Shown one piece after another: positions 16,017 to 25,091 of a DNA stretch of 64,000 bases. A program made the position numbers and the translations under genes. Origin of the DNA: a virus; IMG/VR virus record IMGVR_UViG_3300018424_003600, positions 1 through 64,000 of that record, one strand, 5' to 3'. The notes below the pieces were generated by a model. The model saw only the letters and a list, made by a program, of their open reading frames with translations. It made no database searches and was not told the DNA's origin. Position 1 is the stretch's first letter. Every line of letters starts with the position of its first letter.

Positions 16017-17274
16017 ATCGTGTACATTTTGTATGCACCCGTTTACAGGGCTTGCTACACGAGAAGACGGAGCAATTAAGGTTTGTTGCCGTAGTGCTCC
16101 TATTGGATTTATACAAAATGAAACTCTAGAAGAAGCATGGAACAACGATACCATGCGAGAAGTACGCAGGCAAGTATTAAATAACGAGCGTCCAGAAGTT
16201 TGTAAGCCGTGCTTTGACCTAGAAGATCAGGGCGTACAGAGCTTACGACAGCGTCATATAGCAGGGGTTATACCAGAAGCACGTATAAACTTGTATCCAG
16301 ATGCACTAGACGCACTAGACGACAATTATACAATGCCATTTGAGCTTCCTACTATGGAAATTAAGCTCAATAATCTCTGTAACCTCAAATGTCGTATGTG
16401 CAATCCTTTAGATAGTACACAATGGAAAGACTGGAGTGAGGTAAAACCTTTTTACGAAAAAGAGAATAATATTCTTATTCCAATTATAGACAAACTTACA
16501 GACACACCTGGAAAATATATTGGACCGTTTGACAACAGTGAAAACTGGTGGGCATCCTTTACTAAACTATTGCCGCACTTCCGCAGAGTAGAATTTGCGG
16601 GTGGGGAACCTTTGATGGATCCTTATCATTACAAGATACTTGACATGTTAGCACCTTACGGCGAAAACATAGAACTAAAGTATGCTACAAACGGTACTAC
16701 GCTAGGTATAAAAGGGGGACGCACTATACACGACTATTGGCCTAAGTTTAAATCAATCGCTGTAAACGTAAGTATAGACGGTATACACGATGTCTACGAG
16801 TACATTAGAGGCAATGGTAAGTTTAGCGAAATAGAAGAAAACATCAAAGTGTTTAAGTCATTTCCTAATGTAAGTCGTGTAGTAGGTGCGTTTACTGTAC
16901 AAGCAAACAATATTATGCAGATTGACAAAGTAATAGAATACTTTTTAGAAGAAATGGGTATTGTTTTTTACTCGCATCGTGTAAACTATCCCATGGCACT
17001 ATCTGCTCAAGTTATTCCAAACTTTTTAAAAACAATTGTAATTAATAATCTTGAACAAATGAAACACAAAGTATTAGGCTATAGTTTAGTTAAAGAGTAT
17101 GATATAATAAAGCAAGTTACACTACAACAAATACAAGATAATATAAATTTCTTAGAAGCAAAAGACATGCATCCTACCCATTGGCAAGATTGTGTAAATT
17201 TTAATCGTGCGCTAGATAAAACACGTAATCAAGATTTTCTTACTGTAAACCCGGAGTTTGCTCCGTATGTATAG
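16006..17274 (+). CDS. radical SAM protein with N-terminal twitch/SPASM-like cysteine domain
   Basis: 422 aa. The N-terminus holds a cysteine-rich auxiliary cluster domain placed before, not after, the core: Cys6, Cys9, Cys27-Cys28 and Cys66/Cys69 in FCMHPFTGLATREDG, VCCRS and CKPCFDLEDQG. The radical SAM motif is CNLKCRMC (Cys125, 129, 132), and the GGEP loop, which contacts SAM, is at 199-202. The same layout occurs in the proteins at 19130 and 25832. In SPASM/twitch enzymes the extra cluster helps bind or oxidise a peptide or sugar substrate. It is followed with an 8-bp overlap by a C-terminal SPASM-type radical SAM gene, suggesting two sequential steps. No RiPP precursor is visible next to it. 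Confidence 0.85.
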   Translation: MKNKSCTFCMHPFTGLATREDGAIKVCCRSAPIGFIQNETLEEAWNNDTMREVRRQVLNNERPEVCKPCFDLEDQGVQSLRQRHIAGVIPEARINLYPDALDALDDNYTMPFELPTMEIKLNNLCNLKCRMCNPLDSTQWKDWSEVKPFYEKENNILIPIIDKLTDTPGKYIGPFDNSENWWASFTKLLPHFRRVEFAGGEPLMDPYHYKILDMLAPYGENIELKYATNGTTLGIKGGRTIHDYWPKFKSIAVNVSIDGIHDVYEYIRGNGKFSEIEENIKVFKSFPNVSRVVGAFTVQANNIMQIDKVIEYFLEEMGIVFYSHRVNYPMALSAQVIPNFLKTIVINNLEQMKHKVLGYSLVKEYDIIKQVTLQQIQDNINFLEAKDMHPTHWQDCVNFNRALDKTRNQDFLTVNPEFAPYV

Positions 17275-18178
17275 AATAGAAAGTAGATGGGGTCATCAAG
17301 ATAGTATACATGTTGAATGGAATATTGGTAAACGCTGTAACCTAGACTGTGCGTATTGTCCTGCTGAAATACACGACAATTTTTCACCACACACTGACTT
17401 AGATGTTATGGTTAACACAATATACGAATTAGAAAAAATAAACAAACCTATACGTTTAAGTTTAACTGGCGGTGAACCTACTGTGCATCCTAAAATTAAT
17501 GATATATTAGAATGTGCTAGTGCTAGACTACAATGGCTAAGTGTTACAACTAATGCATTACGTTCCCCCGAATGGTATATTAAACAGCCTGTGGACCAAT
17601 GGGTGTTTAGTTTACATTTTGACAATGAACATTCTATAAGAGCAACAGAAAATGTTGTTAGATATACACAGTTGCTTGATATGGAGAGTAAGGATACTAA
17701 ATTTCAAGTAAACTTAATGTGTCATCATGAATATATGGAAGATGTAAAGGCTGCTGCTATTTTGTTAGATTCTCATCATGTTCCGTATGTAACTAGACGT
17801 ATACGCTGGACTAAAGCAGATGACAGAGATTACTTTGACGATATGCGTTATAAAGAAAAAGACCTAGAATGGATACTTAGTAAAACTTCAACTGTTAAAG
17901 CAAATTGTGTTATCGACGGGGAACACAAAGTACATGCTAATGATATTATTAAGTACAAATGGAATCAATTTGAAAATTGGACTTGTAATGCAGGGCTAGA
18001 AAGTCTAATGATTAACTGGGACGGTGAAGTACATCGTGCTACATGTAGAGTAGGTGGGAGCTTAGGCAATATTTACGACGGTAGTTTTGAAATACCAAAA
18101 GAACCAATTGTTTGTACACGTAAATGGTGTACCTGTGCAGCAGACATTCCGTTGACTAAAGTAAACGTTGTTTCCTAG
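17267..18178 (+). CDS. radical SAM/SPASM-type protein
   Basis: 303 aa with ATG at 17267 (a TTG three codons upstream also exists; the ATG has GGAG ten bases before it). The core motif is CNLDCAYC (Cys24, 28, 31), with TGGEP about 50 residues later. The C-terminal auxiliary region has WTCNAG, ATCRVGG and CTRKWCTC, a SPASM-like arrangement for one or two more Fe-S clusters. That tail closely resembles the protein at 21101 (WTCNAG... IFKEPRKC), so the two are paralogues. It overlaps the upstream twitch radical SAM gene by 8 bp and the convergent radical SAM gene at 18156 by 23 bp. Substrate unknown. Confidence 0.85.
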   Translation: MYRIESRWGHQDSIHVEWNIGKRCNLDCAYCPAEIHDNFSPHTDLDVMVNTIYELEKINKPIRLSLTGGEPTVHPKINDILECASARLQWLSVTTNALRSPEWYIKQPVDQWVFSLHFDNEHSIRATENVVRYTQLLDMESKDTKFQVNLMCHHEYMEDVKAAAILLDSHHVPYVTRRIRWTKADDRDYFDDMRYKEKDLEWILSKTSTVKANCVIDGEHKVHANDIIKYKWNQFENWTCNAGLESLMINWDGEVHRATCRVGGSLGNIYDGSFEIPKEPIVCTRKWCTCAADIPLTKVNVVS

Positions 18179-19133
18179 CATTTGTTTCTGGTTGACAATC
18201 ACACACTCCTTGTTTCCTGCAAATAGTAGGTATTATTGTTGGAGCAAACTTGTTAATAAAATCTTCATCATAAATGTTATAGCATGTATCTAAATTATAA
18301 ATTGGTTGTCCACAGCCTCCTCTAATATCACCAGTTTTATCAATAAAGAAAGTATCTATTCCAATATTACATTCCCAACCTGTAAAAATATTTTTATTGT
18401 TTAGCGATAGCCAGTTACGTGGAACTTCTTGTTCTGTTTTATCAGAAAAAATTACTGTAGGATTATTTCTAGGTAACTTCTCAGCACCGAGCCAATATTC
18501 TTTGTTAGGCCAACGCTTTAAAGAATTGCTAAGATAGTCTTTTTGTTCTTGTGTATATTTTTGTTTATCATTGTGTACTTCAAGTGCAGTAATTGGCCAT
18601 TCATATTTGCTTTTCTTAAGTGCTTCAACTATAGAAACGCATTTGTCCCAAACAGTTGGATCCATTAATACCATTCCATTCACAGTTTTATTTTTAGTGT
18701 ATAAAATATCACCAACTTCTGCAATGTGTGCAGGATCAACTCTTTCGTGATGACAACTTAACATAGTATGGTCAACATAATCGCCATACTCGTTCCACCA
18801 TCGTATAGTTCTACTTCCATTAGAACTCATACTAATAACACACTTATGTTCTTCGCTAAAATATTTTACAAAAGTGCCAAACTCTCTCCATAATGTAGGT
18901 TCACCGCCGATTATATGTAGATGTATTTCACGTTTATTTCCATTACTTTTATAATAATCAATAATATGACTAAGATTATCTTTTATTCTTTCAAACTTAG
19001 GCCATGGTGTATCACCTTCGTGATATCCTGGAAAACAATACCAGCAATTATAGTTACAAATATTACTTAAAAATAATTCTATCCTTAAAATATCTTTAGG
19101 TATATTTGATTCTATTCTAATTATGTCTTTCAT
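18156..19133 (-). CDS. radical SAM/SPASM-type protein
   Basis: 325 aa. The core motif is CNYNCWYC (Cys26, 30, 33), with IIGGEPTLW as the SAM-contacting loop. The C-terminal auxiliary cysteines are in WECNIG, RGGCGQP and CRKQGVCDC. The overall layout is the same as the proteins at 17267 and 21101. It is translated directly after the twitch radical SAM gene at 19130 (ATGA overlap), mirroring the forward pair 16006/17267. It is the last gene of the long reverse operon and its end overlaps the forward pair by 23 bp; no terminator hairpin is visible at the junction. Substrate unknown. Confidence 0.85.
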   Translation of the reverse strand: MKDIIRIESNIPKDILRIELFLSNICNYNCWYCFPGYHEGDTPWPKFERIKDNLSHIIDYYKSNGNKREIHLHIIGGEPTLWREFGTFVKYFSEEHKCVISMSSNGSRTIRWWNEYGDYVDHTMLSCHHERVDPAHIAEVGDILYTKNKTVNGMVLMDPTVWDKCVSIVEALKKSKYEWPITALEVHNDKQKYTQEQKDYLSNSLKRWPNKEYWLGAEKLPRNNPTVIFSDKTEQEVPRNWLSLNNKNIFTGWECNIGIDTFFIDKTGDIRGGCGQPIYNLDTCYNIYDEDFINKFAPTIIPTICRKQGVCDCQPETNARKQRLL

Positions 19134-20509
19134 AGCAAATGCTCTAACTCTGGAAAAATACTTGAAGCTGATAAACCTCGTATATTGTCTAGTTTGTTTA
19201 CATATTCTTTAAAACCTGATAACAACCGGCTGTTGTCATATTTGTGCATATAATTTAAAATGCCTTCCCACTGATTCCAACCTTTTGGATTTTTAACCCA
19301 AAAATCATCATCTTGAGTATAATTGTCCCACAACCATTGTTTTAGTTCATCAAATTTTTGTTGTACTTCTTGTTTATCCTTTTCTGGAAGTATTGAAATA
19401 TTAAGAAATGTTGGAATATGTACTAGGTGTGCATTAACTAGTCCGCCGCCCATTACGTGTCCGTCAATAGTTCCTATATTCATTTTTTTAAAATTACTGT
19501 TTACTTTCCATTTTATAAAATCAGGTATATGTTTTATATTAAAAATTTGTATAGCTGTTGCTATGCTAACATGAATATTATCAGGCGTATTATCAAGTAA
19601 GTGCAGTGTGCGTTCTACATCTTTAAAACTTGTTGGATATCTTATATACTCGTCTCTTTCAAAACAAGCATCTATACTTACAGCAAATTTTACCTTTTTG
19701 AATTTACTCCAAATATTAATTAATTCTTCATCAACAAGTATACCATTTGAGTTATATCGAAGTAATATGTTTTGCGCATAGCCTTGACGTATGATTTCTT
19801 CTAAAAAAGTTTTATGTTCTTTAATCATTAACGGTTCGCCGCCTGCAAAGTACACTTGCTTTAGATTAGGTATTTGTTCATACAACTCGTCCCAAAATTT
19901 TCCTTCTTCATACCATTTGTTGTTAAACCCCTTTTTGTCCCAAGTCATTTGATTTTTAACTTCGGGGTCTTGGAGCACTGGTATAAGTTTTTTCCAATCA
20001 CCTACCCATTTGCTACTATCATGAGGTGAACACATTACACACTTAATATTACAAGTATGTCCTAAGCGTAAATCTAAATATTGTAAACGACTAGGAACAG
20101 TACCATCTTCTTCTGTTTGTTGTATTAATTCTTCAACATCTAAACCTTCATCTTGTATCCAAAAGCCTGTTTCCCAAATACGTTTACTTACAATTCCTTG
20201 ATCTTCTTCTTTAAAACATCCTGTACAACTTGCTGGTATATTACCTTCTAGCATAGTTTTACGAACACTACACATATACTTGTTATTAAATGCTTCTAAC
20301 GGAGCAGTGTGTGCAAAGTTAGCAGGTTCTCCGTCCTCATTTTTAACCAATCCAATTTTATGATCAAAACCTGCTCCACTAGCATTTGATGTACAACACA
20401 ATCTCATATCGCCGTTAGGGCGAGTGGCTAAATGTATCCACGGCAAAATACAAAATGTTGGTGAGCCTGTTATATCTTCAAGCTGTTTTTTATATTTTTC
20501 TATTGCCAT
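19130..20509 (-). CDS. radical SAM protein with N-terminal twitch/SPASM-like cysteine domain
   Basis: 459 aa. The N-terminal cysteine domain is FCILPWIHLATRPNGD (Cys20), LCCTS (Cys38-39) and CTGCFKEEDQG (Cys95, 98). The radical SAM core is CNIKCVMC (Cys153, 157, 160), with AGGEPLM about 75 residues later. It is longer than its relatives because of an inserted acidic stretch around residues 110-140. It joins the methyltransferase gene upstream by TAATG and the SPASM radical SAM gene downstream by ATGA, so all three are likely made in fixed order. In this family the first-placed auxiliary cluster is known mainly from environmental bacteria and marine phages. Substrate unknown. Confidence 0.85.
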   Translation of the reverse strand: MAIEKYKKQLEDITGSPTFCILPWIHLATRPNGDMRLCCTSNASGAGFDHKIGLVKNEDGEPANFAHTAPLEAFNNKYMCSVRKTMLEGNIPASCTGCFKEEDQGIVSKRIWETGFWIQDEGLDVEELIQQTEEDGTVPSRLQYLDLRLGHTCNIKCVMCSPHDSSKWVGDWKKLIPVLQDPEVKNQMTWDKKGFNNKWYEEGKFWDELYEQIPNLKQVYFAGGEPLMIKEHKTFLEEIIRQGYAQNILLRYNSNGILVDEELINIWSKFKKVKFAVSIDACFERDEYIRYPTSFKDVERTLHLLDNTPDNIHVSIATAIQIFNIKHIPDFIKWKVNSNFKKMNIGTIDGHVMGGGLVNAHLVHIPTFLNISILPEKDKQEVQQKFDELKQWLWDNYTQDDDFWVKNPKGWNQWEGILNYMHKYDNSRLLSGFKEYVNKLDNIRGLSASSIFPELEHLL

Positions 20510-21111
20510 TAGCTGCTTCTTTTTCCAATTATCATGTATCTATTATACAAAGGCAAAGATAATGTATCTTTGTATATAGGATTTATTTTACTCATTCTTA
20601 CAAAATCATCAATATCAAACGCACATCTAATGTGTTCTTCAATATCAGTAAAATTATTACTTTGTAATACAATCAACGAATCTGCTGGTACTAAATCTAA
20701 CCATGCTTCATACTGTTCTTGCGTTAAATGTTCGCAACTTGTATTAATAATAATATCCGCACCATAGTAATATTTAGACATGTCAGCAGTAATAGCTTGA
20801 AACTTACCATCAATGTGATATCTTTTGTTTATAGTATTTGCAACTTCTTCACATTCAGGGTCTATATCAATACTACTGATTGTAGTGATAGGAATGTTAC
20901 TATTAAAAAGTAAACTAGCAAGTACACCATTCCAACCTGCACATATTTCAATAGAATTATCATCAAGTTCTATATGTTCTTGTAATTTTTCTATAAGCCA
21001 TATTTTTGAATTTATTTGACCTTTCCAAAAACTTTCTAAGGTACGGTATCTGTCTTCGCTGTTTCGAATTGCGTCCATCCAAAATAATATGTCCTGTATG
21101 TCAACTTTCAT
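20509..21111 (-). CDS. class I SAM-dependent methyltransferase-like protein
   Basis: 200 aa. Motif I is IEICAGWNGVLASL (about residues 54-67), the acidic residue after strand 2 lies in SSIDIDPE, and motif IV-like DIIINTSCEHL is near residue 120, followed by LVPADSLIVLQS. This is the Rossmann order of small-molecule methyltransferases. The glycine-rich loop is unusual (AGWNG), so it could be a divergent enzyme. No DNA-methylase motif (DPPY or NPPY) is present. It overlaps a radical SAM gene on each side (11 bp and TAATG). Likely role: O-, N- or C-methylation of the island's product, or partner to a radical SAM step (inference). Confidence 0.65.
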   Translation of the reverse strand: MKVDIQDILFWMDAIRNSEDRYRTLESFWKGQINSKIWLIEKLQEHIELDDNSIEICAGWNGVLASLLFNSNIPITTISSIDIDPECEEVANTINKRYHIDGKFQAITADMSKYYYGADIIINTSCEHLTQEQYEAWLDLVPADSLIVLQSNNFTDIEEHIRCAFDIDDFVRMSKINPIYKDTLSLPLYNRYMIIGKRSS

Positions 21112-22108
21112 TTTTTACCTTTGGCAATTTTGAATCTGCACTACTAACACATGTTGGAGTAATACATTTACGCGGTTCTTTAAATATTTCAAATCCTTCA
21201 CTAAGTGTTCCAATTGGCTCATCATGGCAACTATAGCTACGTTTAACTTCATTTTCACGTATTACAATACCTTGATAGCCTGCATTACAAGTCCATCCTT
21301 GAAACTTATTAAATCCAAACGCATTAAATCTTTCTGCTTGATCTATATAATATGTATTTCCTTTACTGTCTAAGAGTTCAACTTGTAACAAAGGAATTAA
21401 CTTTTTGTATCTATCTGGGATTTGTTGTGGGAATCCTGTTTGCATTCTTCCAATTTGTTCAGTTGTGTATCCAGATACAACATAGGATGCAGTAGGATCG
21501 GACTGGGGTTTAAGTGTGACATTGATACCTCTATCGGCAAACCGCTCACAGCGTTCGTATAATTCGTCAAACATTTCTGGAACCATAACTTGATTGATTG
21601 TGACAAACGTTTCATCGTTCATTAACTGGAGGCACTTGTCTCCAAACTCCTGTTCTTTTGCAAACTCTGCGTGGTAACTTGCTGTTATACTCCTACGCTC
21701 TAGAGTTTTAGTATTGTCTAACCATTTACTCCACCATTTGCTTCCTGGCGAAAGATTTGTAGTCATGTGTATACTCTGATACCCGGGTGCTGTATCACTA
21801 CAGTAATGATCTATGATCTCCCCAAAGTATTTATAGGCTGTTGGTTCACCACCGCTAAAACTGAAGTGGAAATCTGTAAAACCATTTGCACGAGCCTGTG
21901 CTTTGATGCTGTCAAGGGTGTTTAAGTAAATTTTTAAATCTTGGTGGTCTGGGGTACTAGATCTAGCGTATGGCCAGCAATATGAGCAGTTATAATTACA
22001 AAATCTAGCCAGAATCCACGAAACTGTAAAAAGATGGCTCTTTAGGAGGGTTTTCTGCCCAAACTCTGTAATATTATCCCACGGTATGTCTTGAAAATTA
22101 TTGTTCAT
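21101..22108 (-). CDS. radical SAM/SPASM-type protein
   Basis: 335 aa with ATG at 22108, which overlaps the TGA of the upstream gene (ATGA); a longer in-frame start at 22138 would overlap that gene by 34 bp. The core motif is CNYNCSYC (Cys37, 41, 44), with SFSGGEPTAY as the SAM loop. The C-terminal cysteines are in WTCNAG, SYSCHDE and CITPTC. The tail is close to that of the protein at 17267 although the cores differ more. It follows the radical SAM gene at 22105 in the operon and precedes the methyltransferase. Substrate unknown. Confidence 0.85.
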   Translation of the reverse strand: MNNNFQDIPWDNITEFGQKTLLKSHLFTVSWILARFCNYNCSYCWPYARSSTPDHQDLKIYLNTLDSIKAQARANGFTDFHFSFSGGEPTAYKYFGEIIDHYCSDTAPGYQSIHMTTNLSPGSKWWSKWLDNTKTLERRSITASYHAEFAKEQEFGDKCLQLMNDETFVTINQVMVPEMFDELYERCERFADRGINVTLKPQSDPTASYVVSGYTTEQIGRMQTGFPQQIPDRYKKLIPLLQVELLDSKGNTYYIDQAERFNAFGFNKFQGWTCNAGYQGIVIRENEVKRSYSCHDEPIGTLSEGFEIFKEPRKCITPTCVSSADSKLPKVKNES

Positions 22109-23151
22109 TTTCTTTGATCGTATACACTTTTTGAACACGACTTAACACAAGTCATGCACTTATTTTTTCCTTGCCAGTACTCTGGTAATAACTTAAATAA
22201 TATTTTATCAGTATGCAAAACACCGTCTTGACAATTTGGTAAACCAACTCGTTGTATTATTTCCTTTGTATTGTCTACTGCTAAATTACGCAAAGTATGT
22301 ATTGGTAATTTTTCTTCAATATGGTTTTCTAGATAATCACTTCCTAACCAACAACACGGAAAAATATTTCCGTAAGGATCTATATAAACACTTTGGTCTG
22401 TCTGACATAACGGGTTAATTGTTGCATTAGATAAAACGTTTTCTCTAATATTTTTATCAACTAGTTTATCTAACTCTAAATTAGGAGTTTTTTTAAATTT
22501 TGAACGCTGTGCAGGTTCTAAATAATATATTACTTCACCATTATCGTTGTGTACTTCAAATTTATCTATATTATAAAATCTCGAAGTACTAATAAAATTA
22601 ATTTTTTCAACACCTAAATTTAATATATATTTTTCAAGTTCTTCTACGTCATGTTCGTTATGTGCAAACACAAGACTATCTACTCTTGCTTTTCCTCCTG
22701 CATCAACAAATGCACGTAAATTTTCAATTACTTTATCAAACTTTGTATTTTTACGATATAGTTCATGCTTACCCTTAAAGCCGTCTACAGCAAATATAAC
22801 TTCGACATTTTGTTTTGCAAGTTTGCGCCACCATTCTGTATTACGCATACCTCCGTTAGTATGTATTGCAAGTCTAGCAGTTGGATTGCACTCTCGAACA
22901 TAAGAATAAATTTCTAAACAATCTTTTGCAAATGCAGGATCACCGTAGTTGCCGCAACTGTAAAAATTATCTAGTTGTGCTAAAAAGTGTTTAGGAAACC
23001 ATTCTTTAAATTGTTCAATACTAATATCGCCATTACGTATAAAAGGACGAGTTTTGCCACCATTAAAATTTCTAGCACACATTGGACATTGTGCTTGACA
23101 CTTATCTGTTAGTTCAATGTGAACTTGTTTTATCTTATATACTGGCTGCAT
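22105..23151 (-). CDS. radical SAM/SPASM-type protein, divergent subgroup
   Basis: 348 aa. The core motif is CQAQCPMC (Cys18, 22, 25), preceded by HIELTDK, a start common in MoaA/PqqE/NirJ-type enzymes. In place of GGEP it has CGNYGDP, typical of a different subgroup from the other rSAM proteins here. The C-terminal SPASM-like region has VYIDPYGNIFPCCW, then CMTCVKSC. The 3' end is coupled to the next radical SAM gene (ATGA); the 5' end overlaps the glycosyltransferase-like gene by 17 bp. The family often modifies peptides, cofactor precursors or sugars. The substrate here is unknown. Confidence 0.85.
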   Translation of the reverse strand: MQPVYKIKQVHIELTDKCQAQCPMCARNFNGGKTRPFIRNGDISIEQFKEWFPKHFLAQLDNFYSCGNYGDPAFAKDCLEIYSYVRECNPTARLAIHTNGGMRNTEWWRKLAKQNVEVIFAVDGFKGKHELYRKNTKFDKVIENLRAFVDAGGKARVDSLVFAHNEHDVEELEKYILNLGVEKINFISTSRFYNIDKFEVHNDNGEVIYYLEPAQRSKFKKTPNLELDKLVDKNIRENVLSNATINPLCQTDQSVYIDPYGNIFPCCWLGSDYLENHIEEKLPIHTLRNLAVDNTKEIIQRVGLPNCQDGVLHTDKILFKLLPEYWQGKNKCMTCVKSCSKSVYDQRK

Positions 23152-23818
23152 TAAATTGTTCCTCTAGCCAGTCAAAGTCATTTATAAGTTTTAACGCAGC
23201 ATCATTATTAGAATTTACTGTACCGTATTCTTTTCCAGCTAGTGCTCCGCTAATTGCCCATTTACCATTTTTACGTTCTTCGCCTACACTACACCAAATT
23301 TTTAATCTAGATTCTGTTTCTTCGCTTACTTGTCCTTCAATTACTTTTGACGACAATTTAACACATTCTCTAAATGCACTACGCCAAGAACTATAAGGGT
23401 CTGTATTAAAGGAGGTATAATTTGATATTTGTTCAACTACTTTAAACTTATCGCTTATACTAGTTGTCATATCAGTTTTACTAGTATCCATATTAATTGT
23501 TAATTTACGAGGTAATAACTTTACTCCGCCATAGCCGTAAATTAAATCGTTAACAGGATTTTGACTGCGCCATACGTGTACAGTATCTAAATCCCAGTCT
23601 GGAACTACATAATCAAAATTAAAGTTGTCTACAATGAGAGCATCAGCGTCTACTATCCAAACCATTTTTGTTAGGCATTTTTTAGCAGCAGCAATATGGG
23701 CTTGGTGTATTCCTTTTACTCCGTTAATACGTTTAGCAACAGGAAACCGTTTTTTTAGTTTTTCGTAATTTGTGTCTGCATAACGTTCATTATAACTTAT
23801 AAAGACTATATCGTACAT
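23135..23818 (-). CDS. glycosyltransferase-like protein (GT-A type, DxD)
   Basis: 227 aa. It starts MYDIVFISYNERYADTNYEK, then has KRINGVKGIHQAH and a strand ending WIVDADA (residues 54-60), a DxD-like motif for metal and nucleotide sugar. YGYGGVKLLPRK follows. The same order occurs in the 309-aa protein at 28368 (LSYDEP, RVHGVKG, TVDGDN, YGNGGLKCWP), so they are paralogues; the present protein is shorter at the C-terminus. It is cytoplasmic with no signal. It sits between the dehydrogenase gene (2-bp gap) and a radical SAM gene (17-bp overlap). The transferred sugar cannot be read from the sequence. Confidence 0.6.
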   Translation of the reverse strand: MYDIVFISYNERYADTNYEKLKKRFPVAKRINGVKGIHQAHIAAAKKCLTKMVWIVDADALIVDNFNFDYVVPDWDLDTVHVWRSQNPVNDLIYGYGGVKLLPRKLTINMDTSKTDMTTSISDKFKVVEQISNYTSFNTDPYSSWRSAFRECVKLSSKVIEGQVSEETESRLKIWCSVGEERKNGKWAISGALAGKEYGTVNSNNDAALKLINDFDWLEEQFNAASI

Positions 23819-23820
23819 GT

Positions 23821-25047
23821 TTATGTTTTTCTAGTGTTGCCATAATGAACAACTTCTATACCTTCTAGTTTTGGCATAGTCCTCCAAGGATCAACAATTA
23901 CACTACCTGTTGTAGGAGTGAAGTACATTTCATCATCAGTAACACTAACTCCTGTGCCTGAATAAGTTACTTTAGCATTATGTGCCATTAATACTACAGC
24001 AGGTTCATCATCAACAGTTGTATCTCCTGTAAGAGGATCTGCATATGTTAATTTTACGCCTGCGGCTTCTACAAAGTGTCCGACTAATTCACTATAACTT
24101 CCTATAGTGTACGGTACGTAAGGCTTATATGCTCTGCCATGAATTACTACAGGCAGATTCTTTTCTTGTGCGATAGATATTAATTTTTCAGCCATGTTTT
24201 TTGCTTGCATATCTCTACTATGCATAATAGCATGGAATAAATCATAACCTAAATCTAGTTTTTCTGCTAGATATCTTAGTGCAATGTTGTCTCTAGGATG
24301 ACATGCACCTGCATCACCTAAACCAGCAGTTAAATAACGAGGACCTGTAATACGTTGTGTTGCTTTTTTAAGTGCATCTGTAACTACATCAACGTTTATA
24401 TTACCATTACGTTCAGCAACGTCTTGAATCATATTAACTAAACCAATTTTAGCACTAATAAATGTATTATAAAAAACTTTAATTGCTTCTGCTTCGTCCC
24501 ATGTTCCAATATTTACAATTGGATTGTTTTCCATTAGCGGCTGATAAAAATCTGTAAGTATTTTTGCATCGCCTGTTTCTGAACCATCATCCGTTCCAAT
24601 AATTAAACATTCAGGATTTACCATATCCCATTTGACTGATCCCATAGCAATTAAATAAGGATTATAGATAAATCTTGCATTTGTAATACAAGGACGTAAA
24701 TGTTCTCTAACTGTGCCTGGTAAAACTGTACTAATAAGAACAACCAATTGCTGTTGTGTTACATATTTGTTAATTTCAGTTAGAACATCTTGGACAATAC
24801 TGTAATCAAAATCTTTTGTAGGTAAGTTAGCAATAGGTTTACTTCCACCGTATTCTTCACTGTGCGGAGTTGGCACAGCTACAAAAATTAAATCTGCATT
24901 TTGAACTGCTTCTTCAACGGTATTTAATAACGGAATTTTTGCACTAGGATCCTTTACAACATCATATCCAACAACATTGTAATGATGACTCATAACCTCT
25001 GCACAAGGTAATCCTAATTTTCCGCATCCTATCATTGCTACGTTCAT
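23821..25047 (-). CDS. UDP-glucose/GDP-mannose dehydrogenase family protein
   Basis: 408 aa, the family's normal length. The NAD-binding Rossmann motif is GCGKLG (residues 7-12). The central domain has NTFISAKIGLVN (Lys200) and the catalytic Cys249 in GLGDAGACHPRDN, equivalent to the family's GxCFPKD loop. The C-terminal UDP-binding domain carries GRAYKPYVPYTIGSYSELV. The enzyme oxidises the C6 alcohol of a nucleotide sugar to an acid with two NAD+. It has a good GAGGAAAA ribosome binding site after a 44-bp gap from the SGNH gene. It probably provides uronic-acid nucleotide sugars to the neighbouring glycosyltransferases. The exact substrate, UDP-Glc or another hexose, is open. Confidence 0.85.
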   Translation of the reverse strand: MNVAMIGCGKLGLPCAEVMSHHYNVVGYDVVKDPSAKIPLLNTVEEAVQNADLIFVAVPTPHSEEYGGSKPIANLPTKDFDYSIVQDVLTEINKYVTQQQLVVLISTVLPGTVREHLRPCITNARFIYNPYLIAMGSVKWDMVNPECLIIGTDDGSETGDAKILTDFYQPLMENNPIVNIGTWDEAEAIKVFYNTFISAKIGLVNMIQDVAERNGNINVDVVTDALKKATQRITGPRYLTAGLGDAGACHPRDNIALRYLAEKLDLGYDLFHAIMHSRDMQAKNMAEKLISIAQEKNLPVVIHGRAYKPYVPYTIGSYSELVGHFVEAAGVKLTYADPLTGDTTVDDEPAVVLMAHNAKVTYSGTGVSVTDDEMYFTPTTGSVIVDPWRTMPKLEGIEVVHYGNTRKT

Positions 25048-25091
25048 ATTTTTTCCTCTTATATTTTTATAGTTATCTAAGTATTTTTAAT

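Noticed and set aside
22108-22138. Longer start for the radical SAM gene ending at 21101
   Set aside because: It would overlap the preceding radical SAM gene by 34 bp, whereas the ATG at 22108 gives the usual ATGA coupling.
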